NCBI GenBank assembly: GCA_002491165.1
Contig: DKVK01000076.1
Location: 1 to 22,008, forward strand
DNA from: Porphyromonadaceae bacterium UBA7180
Lineage (GTDB): Bacteria > Bacteroidota > Bacteroidia > Bacteroidales > Muribaculaceae
Length of the DNA: 22,008 bases
Direction: 5' to 3'
The notes under the pieces are model-generated. The model had not been told where the DNA came from, did no database searches, and saw nothing but the letters and a program-made list of their open reading frames with translations. Positions 14,301-21,636 of the stretch are shown one piece after another. Position 1 is the first letter of the stretch. Each line of letters opens with the position of its first letter. A program made the translations under genes and the position numbers.

Positions 14301-15683
14301 ATGAAACTGCGTGATGCCATAAAATTCATCCCCGGCCTCGAAGCCGTTGTCCAGAAGTGCTCTACCTGTACTTCCGACGGGTTGCGCCTGCTTATGGACC
14401 AGGAGTTCGTCACTGACCGTGCGGTGATAGAAAGCCGCCTCTACCGTCTTGACTGCGCACACGAAATGACGGTGTGCCCGGAATATTCTGGCGCGTTGCG
14501 CGACGTTCGACACCAGCTGATGCAACTGCGAGGCTGCCGCAACACGCTCGACCGTCTGGATCGCGGCGAAATGCTGGATGAGATAGAGTTCTTCGAGCTT
14601 AAAAACGTTGCCGTGCGCGGCAGCAACGTTGCACGCATGCTGCTGGGAACACCGTTGGAAAAGCTCGCCGACATCCCCGACCTCACTCCGGCTCTTGAAA
14701 TCCTTGATCCTGAAAAGACTCTTGCTCCTAACTTCTACCTTTACGAGGCTTACGACCCGCGACTTGCTCCGCTGCGCGCCGAACTCAACGGCTGCGAAGC
14801 CGGCACCGACCGCCATACCGAACTGACACTCCGTCTCTCGGAAACGGAACGTGAAGTGTGCCATGCGCTGAGCCGCCGTCTGCATCCGTTGGCCTCCGAC
14901 CTCTCCAAAACTTACAACGCCCTTACCGACGCCGACATGCTATTAGCCAAGGCATCGGCGATAACGGATCGCGATTCCCGCGCCGTCGTAGCTGACAATT
15001 CTCCCGGTAGCGGCGACACCACTGTATATAAGGAATTGGTTAACCCCGCGATGCTCGGCAGCGTGAAGCATTTCCAGCCGCTCGATATCCGCCTCACTCC
15101 GGGTTGTACTGTGATAACCGGCGCCAATATGTGCGGCAAGACAGTGGCCCTCAAGACGCTGGCATTGGCGCAGGCCCTCTTCCAGTTCGGCTTCTATGTG
15201 CCGGCTCGCGAGGCAATCGTCAAGCCGGTGAGCCGCATTTACCTCATAATCGGTGACGAACAGTCGGAGTTCAGCGGCCTGTCATCCTACGCATCGGAGA
15301 TGCTGAAAATAGACGACGCGCTGAAGGGCGTCCGTGCCGACGACAACGCTCTCGTACTCATCGATGAACCGGCACGCACCACCAACCCCGCGGAAGGCGC
15401 CGCGCTGGTCACGGCCATGGTGCGTCTCTTCGACCGTTGCCGCTCCTTCACCATACTTACCACCCACTACACGCTGCACTTGCCGGGTATACGGCGCCTG
15501 CGTGTGCGCGGCCTGCGCGATGACGTGCCTGACAACGTCACCCCCGGTTCGTTAGGCGCACTCATCGACTACACGCTGACTGAGGAAGACGACTCCCGAC
15601 CGCCACGTGAGGCCCTCAGGATTGCACGGCTCTTAGGAGTGGAAGACGAATTGCTGAAGATTGCCGAAGAAAATATCGAATGA
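14301..15683 (+). CDS. kamC: KamC, MutS-like ATPase (5,6-aminomutase reactivase)
   Basis: A 460-aa protein with a helical, MutS-core-like N-terminal half and a C-terminal MutS-type ATPase domain. Walker A is ITGANMCGKT (272-281), Walker B is LVLIDEP (351-357), and a TTH switch lies at 387-389. The N-terminal mismatch-recognition and connector domains of MutS are absent, so it is not a mismatch-repair protein. In lysine-fermentation clusters this MutS relative lies beside kamB, and the pair is annotated as the reactivase of KamDE. It starts 2 nt after kamB and is followed by a 79-nt gap before kamD. Confidence 0.86.
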   Translation: MKLRDAIKFIPGLEAVVQKCSTCTSDGLRLLMDQEFVTDRAVIESRLYRLDCAHEMTVCPEYSGALRDVRHQLMQLRGCRNTLDRLDRGEMLDEIEFFELKNVAVRGSNVARMLLGTPLEKLADIPDLTPALEILDPEKTLAPNFYLYEAYDPRLAPLRAELNGCEAGTDRHTELTLRLSETEREVCHALSRRLHPLASDLSKTYNALTDADMLLAKASAITDRDSRAVVADNSPGSGDTTVYKELVNPAMLGSVKHFQPLDIRLTPGCTVITGANMCGKTVALKTLALAQALFQFGFYVPAREAIVKPVSRIYLIIGDEQSEFSGLSSYASEMLKIDDALKGVRADDNALVLIDEPARTTNPAEGAALVTAMVRLFDRCRSFTILTTHYTLHLPGIRRLRVRGLRDDVPDNVTPGSLGALIDYTLTEEDDSRPPREALRIARLLGVEDELLKIAEENIE

Positions 15684-15693
15684 TTCTCTTGGT

Positions 15694-15705
15694 TTTATCG
15701 ATAAA
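15694..15705. promoter_or_regulatory. 12-bp palindrome before kamD
   Basis: TTTATCGATAAA is a perfect palindrome in the AT-rich 79-nt gap between kamC and kamD. A -7-like TATTTTTG lies at 15733-15740, but no TTTG is found at the matching -33 distance. A weak internal promoter or operator is possible; AT-rich spacer sequence is the simpler explanation. Confidence 0.25.
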
Positions 15706-15762
15706 CAGATATAAAAAACGAAAAGCAGAAAATATTTTTGAATAAAATAGTATAGTCAAGAT

Positions 15763-17337
15763 ATGCAGAAAAGTAAATTAGGCCTTGATTTCAACAAAGT
15801 GGCACACGCCAAAGACGTTGCGCGCAACATCGCGACAGGTGTCCAGGACTTTGTTGAACAATACACAACGGTGGCTGTGGAGCGCACGCTTTGCCGTCTG
15901 CTCGGTGTGGACGGCGTGGATGAGTGCACCGTGCCGCTGCCAAATGTGCTTGTGAACGAAATCAAACAGAAAGGAGTCCTCTCCGAAGGTATCCTCTATT
16001 ATCTGGGCAACGCGATAGCCGAAACCGGTCTCGACCCGCAGCAGATAGCCGAGCGTGTGGCCGCAGGTACGCTCGACCTCACTACCGTGCCGGCTCACAG
16101 TGAAAGCGAAATCCGCTCAGCTCTCAAGCCCTACATCGATGCCGCCATCAAGCGCATCACCGATCGTCGCAAAAAGAAGGAACATTATCTTGAAACCATC
16201 GGCGAAGGTCCTAAACCATACCTTTACGTAATCGTGGCCACCGGCAACATCTACGAAGATGTGGTGCAGGCTCAGGCGGCTGCCCGCCAGGGCGCTGACA
16301 TCATCGCAGTTATCCGCACCACCGGACAGAGCCTCCTCGACTATGTGCCATACGGCGCTACCACCGAAGGCTTCGGCGGCACGTTCGCAACGCAGGAGAA
16401 CTTCCGCATCATGCGCAAAGCCCTCGACGAAGTGGGCGAGGAAGTGGGCCGCTACATCCGCCTCTGCAACTACTGCTCCGGCCTCTGTATGCCTGAAATC
16501 GCCGCAATGGGTGCCCTCGAAGGTCTCGATGTCATGCTTAACGACGCACTCTACGGCATCCTCTTCCGCGACATAAACATGCAGCGCACACTCGTGGACC
16601 AGTTCATGAGCCGCGTCATCAACGGCTTCGCAGGCGTAATCATCAACACAGGCGAGGACAACTATCTCACCACTGCCGACGCAGTGGAAGAAGCCCATAC
16701 AGTGCTGGCTTCCGACCTCATCAACGAGCAGCTGGCCCTGCTGGCCGGCCTCAAAGAGGAGCAGATGGGCCTCGGCCACGCCTTTGAGATGGATCCCTCG
16801 CTCGAAAACGGTTTCCTCTACGAACTGGCGCAGGCACAGATGATACGCGAAATTTTCCCCAAGGCTACGCTCAAATACATGCCGCCGACGAAGTTCATGA
16901 CCGGAAACATTTTCCGCGGCCACATTCAGGACGCCCTGTTCAACATGATAGGCATCTGGACACACCAGGGCATCCAGCTTCTGGGTATGCCCACCGAAGC
17001 CATCCATACTCCCTTCATGAGCGACCGCTATCTTTCCATAGAGAACGCCAAATACATCTTCGGCAATATGAAGAGCATCGGCGAGGAGATGGAGTTCAAG
17101 AAAGACGGCATCATCCAGACACGTGCCCGCGAAGTGCTTGACAAGGCCATCTCCCTGCTCGAGAACATGGAGCGCGAAGGCCTCTTCAGCGCCCTCGAAA
17201 AGGGTATATTCGCCGACGTGAAACGTCCCAAGGACGGTGGAAAAGGGCTCGACGGCGTCGCTCCCAAAGGCCGCAACTACTACAATCCGTTTATCGACTT
17301 AATGTTAACTAAAAACGCAACCGACATACTGCCATGA
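15763..17337 (+). CDS. kamD: Lysine 5,6-aminomutase alpha subunit
   Basis: A 524-aa large subunit of adenosylcobalamin/PLP-dependent beta-lysine (D-lysine) 5,6-aminomutase. It moves the terminal amino group of L-beta-lysine to carbon 5, giving L-erythro-3,5-diaminohexanoate. The alpha subunit forms the TIM barrel that holds substrate and PLP. Characteristic segments are GLDFNKVAHAKDVARNIA at the N-terminus, VPYGATTEGFGGTFATQENF in the middle, and MPPTKFMTGNIFRGH and MPTEAIHTPFMSDRYLS towards the end. Length is typical (about 515-525 aa). Its stop overlaps the kamE ATG by 4 nt, ensuring coupled synthesis of the two subunits. Confidence 0.96.
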   Translation: MQKSKLGLDFNKVAHAKDVARNIATGVQDFVEQYTTVAVERTLCRLLGVDGVDECTVPLPNVLVNEIKQKGVLSEGILYYLGNAIAETGLDPQQIAERVAAGTLDLTTVPAHSESEIRSALKPYIDAAIKRITDRRKKKEHYLETIGEGPKPYLYVIVATGNIYEDVVQAQAAARQGADIIAVIRTTGQSLLDYVPYGATTEGFGGTFATQENFRIMRKALDEVGEEVGRYIRLCNYCSGLCMPEIAAMGALEGLDVMLNDALYGILFRDINMQRTLVDQFMSRVINGFAGVIINTGEDNYLTTADAVEEAHTVLASDLINEQLALLAGLKEEQMGLGHAFEMDPSLENGFLYELAQAQMIREIFPKATLKYMPPTKFMTGNIFRGHIQDALFNMIGIWTHQGIQLLGMPTEAIHTPFMSDRYLSIENAKYIFGNMKSIGEEMEFKKDGIIQTRAREVLDKAISLLENMEREGLFSALEKGIFADVKRPKDGGKGLDGVAPKGRNYYNPFIDLMLTKNATDILP

Positions 17338-18125
17338 GTGAAGGACTGTATTCAACCGAGGCCAAAGACTACGACAAGACCCTTGACCTTACGAAAATAA
17401 AACCGTACGGCGACACGATGAACGACGGGAAAACCCAGTTGAGTTTCACCCTCCCCGTTCCCGCCGGCGAAGAGGCCATCGAGGCCGCAAAGCAGCTCAT
17501 GCGCAAGATGGGCTTCGAGAATCCCTTAGTGGTCTACCATAAGGAACTGACCGAGGGCTTCACCTTTTTCAACTGCTACGGCTCGTGTACGCACACCGTG
17601 GACTATACCACCATCCATGTGCCCAAGGTAGAGGGCACGAAGTGGGACATGCACGAGACCGATGACTTCATACGCGAGCAGATAGGCCGTCCGCTGGTAG
17701 TGGTAGGCGCCTCCACGGGCACGGACGCCCACACCGTGGGCATCGACGCCATCATGAACATGAAGGGCTTCGCCGGACACTATGGCCTGGAACGCTACGA
17801 CATGATAGAGGCGCACAACCTCGGCAGCCAGGTGCCCAACGACGAGTTCATAGCCAAAGCCGTTGAACTCGGTGCCGACGCTCTGCTCGTCTCCCAGACC
17901 GTGACGCAGAAGGACGTGCACATCAAGAACATGACCGAGCTCGTGGAAATGCTCGAAGCCGAAGGTCTGCGCGACAAGGTGATACTGGTGTGCGGCGGCC
18001 CGCGCATCTCCCACGAACTGGCGCAGGAACTCGGCTACGACGCCGGCTTCGGTATGAACACGTATGCCGACGACGTGGCCTCGTTCGTGGCACAGGAGTT
18101 CGCCCGCCGTCATAATAAAGACTGA
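17334..18125 (+). CDS. kamE: Lysine 5,6-aminomutase beta subunit
   Basis: A 263-aa cobalamin-binding subunit of the 5,6-aminomutase. It has the base-off DxHxxG motif as DAHTVG (131-136), so His133 is the lower axial cobalt ligand. Lys144 in MNMKGFAGHYG is the residue that forms the Schiff base with PLP held by the alpha subunit in the open state. Both numbers equal those of the Clostridium sticklandii enzyme. The Rossmann-like B12 domain continues to the C-terminus (ILVCGGPRISHELAQELGYD). The first 110 residues form the dimerisation part, with YGSCTHTVDY. The gene overlaps kamD by 4 nt and is followed 26 nt later by atoA. Confidence 0.96.
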   Translation: MSEGLYSTEAKDYDKTLDLTKIKPYGDTMNDGKTQLSFTLPVPAGEEAIEAAKQLMRKMGFENPLVVYHKELTEGFTFFNCYGSCTHTVDYTTIHVPKVEGTKWDMHETDDFIREQIGRPLVVVGASTGTDAHTVGIDAIMNMKGFAGHYGLERYDMIEAHNLGSQVPNDEFIAKAVELGADALLVSQTVTQKDVHIKNMTELVEMLEAEGLRDKVILVCGGPRISHELAQELGYDAGFGMNTYADDVASFVAQEFARRHNKD

Positions 18126-18151
18126 CAACTATCTTAAAATCCTATACTGAC

Positions 18152-18808
18152 ATGGACAAACAGCAAATCAGAGAAACAGTAGCCCGCCGGGCAGCCAAAG
18201 AGCTCCGGGACGGGTATATCGTAAACCTGGGTATCGGCCTGCCGACACTCATCCCCAACTACCTCGACGAGAACGTACACGTAACCATCCACTCCGAGAA
18301 CGGCCTGCTGGGCATGGGTCCCAAGGCCGCGGAAGGCGAGGAAGACCCCGAGTTCAACGACGCCGGCGGCGCGCTTATCACGGCACTCCCCGGAGCCTGC
18401 ACCTTCGACAGCGCCACATCCTTCGGATACGTGCGCGGCGGACACGTGGACGTAACGATTCTCGGAGCCCTGCAGTGCGACGCCAAGGGCAACCTGGCCA
18501 ACTGGTGCATCCCCGGAAAGAAAGTGCCCGGAATGGGTGGCGCCATGGACCTCCTCTCGGGTGCCAAGCGCGTTATCCTCGCCATGGAACACACTGCCCG
18601 CGGCAACCATAAAATCCTCGAAGAGTGCACGCTGCCCCTCACGGCTGCCAACTGCGTGGACCTCATCATTACCGAAATGGGCGTGATGAAGGTTACTCCC
18701 GAAGGACTGGTGCTGACCGAAATCAACCCCGAGTTCACCGCAGAGCAGGTGCAGGAAGCCACCGGCGCCAAACTCATAGTGGCCGAGAACCTCAAACCCA
18801 TGTGCTGA
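18152..18808 (+). CDS. atoA: Acetate/butyrate-acetoacetate CoA-transferase subunit beta
   Basis: A 218-aa catalytic beta subunit of a family I CoA-transferase. The nucleophilic glutamate is Glu49 in the (S)ENG motif HSENGLLGMGP. Downstream segments GGHVDVTILGALQCDAKGNLANWCIPGKKVPGMGGAMDL are typical of AtoA/CtfB (quoted here in part). Glu49 forms the covalent glutamyl-CoA intermediate during CoA transfer to acetoacetate. Its alpha partner is the first gene of the operon. No other alpha subunit is in the window, so the two should pair. The crotonase gene follows 12 nt later. Confidence 0.93.
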   Translation: MDKQQIRETVARRAAKELRDGYIVNLGIGLPTLIPNYLDENVHVTIHSENGLLGMGPKAAEGEEDPEFNDAGGALITALPGACTFDSATSFGYVRGGHVDVTILGALQCDAKGNLANWCIPGKKVPGMGGAMDLLSGAKRVILAMEHTARGNHKILEECTLPLTAANCVDLIITEMGVMKVTPEGLVLTEINPEFTAEQVQEATGAKLIVAENLKPMC

Positions 18809-18820
18809 CAACACTGCGCC

Positions 18821-19600
18821 ATGGACTATAAATTCCTGAAACAAGAGACTCCCGTGCAGGGGATATGCGTGTTGTATATTTCCTGCCCGCAGACGCTCAA
18901 CGCGCTGAGCCGCGGCGTGCTTGAAGAACTCGACAGTTTCGTGGACGCCATCGGCCCGGAAGTACGCTGCTTGGTGATTCGCGGCGAGGGCGAGAAATCG
19001 TTCGTCGCCGGAGCCGACATCTCCGAGATGGCGTATATGAACGAGGAGCAGGGCTTCGAGTTCGGCCGCTTCGGCGCTTCGGTGTTCCGCAAGATAGAGG
19101 AGCTTCCCGTGCCGGTCATAGCGGCCGTCAACGGCTTTGCCCTTGGCGGGGGCTGCGAGCTGGCAATGGCCTGCGACATGCGCGTGGCTGCCGACAATGC
19201 CAAGTTCGGCCAGCCGGAGGTGAAGCTCGGCATCATCCCAGGATTCTCCGGCACATACCGCCTTCCCAAACTCGTGGGGCAGGGCTATGCCAAGGAGATG
19301 ATATACTCGGGCCGTGTGATACGTTCCGACGAAGCGTTGCGTATCGGCCTGGTGAACCATGTGGTGCCGCGTGCCGAGCTGATGGACTTCGTCCTGAAGC
19401 TGGCCGGCGACATTGTAGCCAACGCCCCGATGGCCGTAGCCAAGGCCAAACGCGTCATCAACGACAACTACGACATGGACGAGACCGCCGGGCTCGACCT
19501 CGAGAACCAGGCCTTCGGCGCCTGCTTCGCCACAGAAGACCAGAAGGAGGGAATGCAAGCCTTCCTCGGTAAGAAAAATCCCGAATTTAAAAATAAATAA
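18821..19600 (+). CDS. Crotonase, 3-hydroxybutyryl-CoA dehydratase type
   Basis: A 259-aa enoyl-CoA hydratase of the crotonase superfamily, interconverting crotonyl-CoA and 3-hydroxybutyryl-CoA. The oxyanion hole segments are FVAGADISEM (61-70) and GFALGGGCELA (105-115). Catalytic Glu113 and Glu133 (QPEVKLGIIPG) match the two glutamates of true hydratases. In lysine fermentation it is not needed for the direct route, so it probably joins crotonyl-CoA with acetoacetyl-CoA together with the adjacent Hbd. The gene starts 12 nt after atoA and ends 4 nt before hbd. The C-terminal helical extension is normal. Confidence 0.92.
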   Translation: MDYKFLKQETPVQGICVLYISCPQTLNALSRGVLEELDSFVDAIGPEVRCLVIRGEGEKSFVAGADISEMAYMNEEQGFEFGRFGASVFRKIEELPVPVIAAVNGFALGGGCELAMACDMRVAADNAKFGQPEVKLGIIPGFSGTYRLPKLVGQGYAKEMIYSGRVIRSDEALRIGLVNHVVPRAELMDFVLKLAGDIVANAPMAVAKAKRVINDNYDMDETAGLDLENQAFGACFATEDQKEGMQAFLGKKNPEFKNK

Positions 19601-19604
19601 CACC

Positions 19605-20453
19605 ATGAAAATAGAGAAAATAGCCGTCATCGGTACGGGTACAATGGGAGCCGGCATAGTGCAGGCTTTCGCCCAGGCCGGACGAGAGGTAGTCATGAAG
19701 AGCCGCTCGCAGGCTTCGCTGGACAAGGGTCTGGCCAAGATTTCAAAATCGCTGGGTCGCCTCGTGCAGAAAGGCAAAATGGAACAGCAGGCCATGGACG
19801 ACATCCTGGCACGCATCACAGCCACCACCGACTACAAGGACCTTGCCGACGCCGACCTCATCATCGAGGCCGCCGTCGAGAATATGGACCTCAAGATTGA
19901 AGTCTTCAAGATGCTCGACGAGATGTGCAAGCCTGAAACCGTTCTTGCCACCAACTCGTCGTCGCTCTCCATTACAGCCATCGCCGCCGCAACGGGTCGC
20001 GCCGAGAGAGTGATAGGTATGCACTTCTTCAACCCCGCTCCGGTGATGAAGCTCGTGGAGGTAATCCGCGGCCAGCAGACTTCCGACGAGGTTTTCGACG
20101 CCATCTTCGCCCTCTGCCAGGAGATAGGCAAGACTCCGGTGGCCGTCAACGAAGCTCCCGGATTCGTGGTTAACCGCGTGCTCATCCCGATGATCAACGA
20201 AGCTGTTGGCATCCTGGCCGACGGTGTGGCAAGCCGCGATGACATCGATGCCGCCATGAAGCTCGGCGCCAACCATCCCATGGGCCCGCTCGCCCTGGGC
20301 GACCTCATCGGCCTCGACGTTTGCCTCGCCATCATGGAAGTGCTCCACTCCGAATACGGCGACGACAAATACCGTCCCCACCCGCTGCTGCGCAAGATGG
20401 TACGCGCCAACCTGCTCGGCCGCAAGACCGGCGAAGGATTCTACAAATACTAA
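19605..20453 (+). CDS. hbd: 3-hydroxybutyryl-CoA dehydrogenase
   Basis: A 282-aa short-chain 3-hydroxyacyl-CoA dehydrogenase that interconverts acetoacetyl-CoA and 3-hydroxybutyryl-CoA. The Rossmann motif is GTGTMGAG (10-17). Catalytic His140 in IGMHFFNPAPVMKLVEVIRG forms the dyad with Glu152. The loop after beta-2 reads VVMKSRSQ instead of the usual Asp-containing sequence of NAD-specific enzymes, which suggests NADP(H) use (see findings). Length is typical for clostridial-type Hbd. It is tightly linked to the crotonase (4 nt) and bcd (21 nt). Confidence 0.93.
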   Translation: MKIEKIAVIGTGTMGAGIVQAFAQAGREVVMKSRSQASLDKGLAKISKSLGRLVQKGKMEQQAMDDILARITATTDYKDLADADLIIEAAVENMDLKIEVFKMLDEMCKPETVLATNSSSLSITAIAAATGRAERVIGMHFFNPAPVMKLVEVIRGQQTSDEVFDAIFALCQEIGKTPVAVNEAPGFVVNRVLIPMINEAVGILADGVASRDDIDAAMKLGANHPMGPLALGDLIGLDVCLAIMEVLHSEYGDDKYRPHPLLRKMVRANLLGRKTGEGFYKY

Positions 20454-20474
20454 ACCGACACATAACGACAAGAA

Positions 20475-21614
20475 ATGGATTTCAGCACAACAAAGACACA
20501 GCAACTCTTCCTCCAGATGATACGGGAGTTCGCTGAAAAAGAAGTGAAGCCCCTTGCCGCGGAAATCGACGACGAGGAGCGTTTCCCCGCAGAGACCGTC
20601 GAAAAGATGGCACGCCTCGGCATCATGGGAATCCCGGTACCCAAAGAATACGGCGGTGCCGGCGGCGACAACGTGCTCTACACTATGGCTGTAGAGGAAC
20701 TTTCACGCGTATGCGCCACCACCGGTGTGGTGGTTTCGGCCCACACGTCGCTCTGCTGCGCCCCCATCATGGAGTACGGCACCGAGGAGCAGAAACGCAA
20801 ATACCTGCCCAAACTGGCCAGTGGCGAATGGATTGGCGCCTTCGGCCTTACCGAGCCCAATGCCGGTACCGACGCATCCGCTCAGCAGACTACCGCCGTG
20901 CGCGAAGGTGACCATTACGTCCTGAACGGTAACAAAATCTTCATCACCAACGCCAGCGCGGCCAATGTCTTCATCATCATGGCTATGACAGACAAGAGCC
21001 AGGGCACGCGTGGTATCTCCGCTTTTATCGTGGAGCGCGACTTCCCCGGATTCTCCGTTGGCAAGAAGGAGAAGAAACTCGGTATCCGCGGCTCCGCTAC
21101 GTGCGAACTCATCATGGAAAACTGCATCGTACCGGCCGAAAACCTTCTCGGCAAAGAGGGCAAAGGCTTCTCGATAGCCATGAAGACCCTCGACGGCGGC
21201 CGTATCGGCATCGCCTCGCAGGCCCTCGGCATCGCACAGGGCGCCATGGACGAGACCGTGAAGTACACCAAGGAGCGCAAACAGTTCGGCAAACCCATCG
21301 CCAAGTTCCAGAACACGCAGTTCCAGATGGCCGACCTCGAGACACGCATCCAGGCAGCCCGCCTACTGGTGCGCCGCGCCGCCTGGAAGAAAGACCGCAA
21401 GGAACCCTATTCCGCCGACGCCGCCATGGCCAAGCTCTTCGCCGCAGAAACGGCTATGGACATGACCACGAAGGCCGTGCAGTTCCACGGCGGTTACGGC
21501 TACACACGCGAGTATCCCGTAGAGAGAATGATGCGCGACGCCAAGATTACCGAAATCTACGAGGGTACCTCCGAGGTACAGCGTATGGTGATCGCCGGCC
21601 AGTTGTTTAAATGA
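20475..21614 (+). CDS. bcd: Butyryl-CoA dehydrogenase (short-chain acyl-CoA dehydrogenase)
   Basis: A 379-aa FAD-dependent acyl-CoA dehydrogenase that works here in the reductive direction, crotonyl-CoA to butyryl-CoA. The sequence has the N-terminal helical domain, a FGLTEPNAGTDAS flavin/substrate segment (123-135), KIFITNA, and the catalytic Glu near residue 363 in TEIYEGTSEVQRMVIAGQ. Many anaerobes couple this step to ferredoxin reduction by an electron-bifurcating Etf. The adjacent etfB supports that reading but does not prove it. It is the usual length (about 380 aa). Confidence 0.93.
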   Translation: MDFSTTKTQQLFLQMIREFAEKEVKPLAAEIDDEERFPAETVEKMARLGIMGIPVPKEYGGAGGDNVLYTMAVEELSRVCATTGVVVSAHTSLCCAPIMEYGTEEQKRKYLPKLASGEWIGAFGLTEPNAGTDASAQQTTAVREGDHYVLNGNKIFITNASAANVFIIMAMTDKSQGTRGISAFIVERDFPGFSVGKKEKKLGIRGSATCELIMENCIVPAENLLGKEGKGFSIAMKTLDGGRIGIASQALGIAQGAMDETVKYTKERKQFGKPIAKFQNTQFQMADLETRIQAARLLVRRAAWKKDRKEPYSADAAMAKLFAAETAMDMTTKAVQFHGGYGYTREYPVERMMRDAKITEIYEGTSEVQRMVIAGQLFK

Positions 21615-21636
21615 TTAAGTAAGAACAGCACGAAAA

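Noticed and set aside
14301..15683. A DNA mismatch repair MutS function for the MutS-like gene
   Set aside because: The mismatch-recognition and connector domains are absent, the length is half that of MutS, and the gene is locked between kamB and kamD.
18134..19828. A 564-codon open frame on the minus strand opposite atoA, crotonase and hbd
   Set aside because: It is antisense to three strongly supported genes and has no recognisable motif. GC-rich codon usage on the sense strand commonly keeps an antisense frame open.
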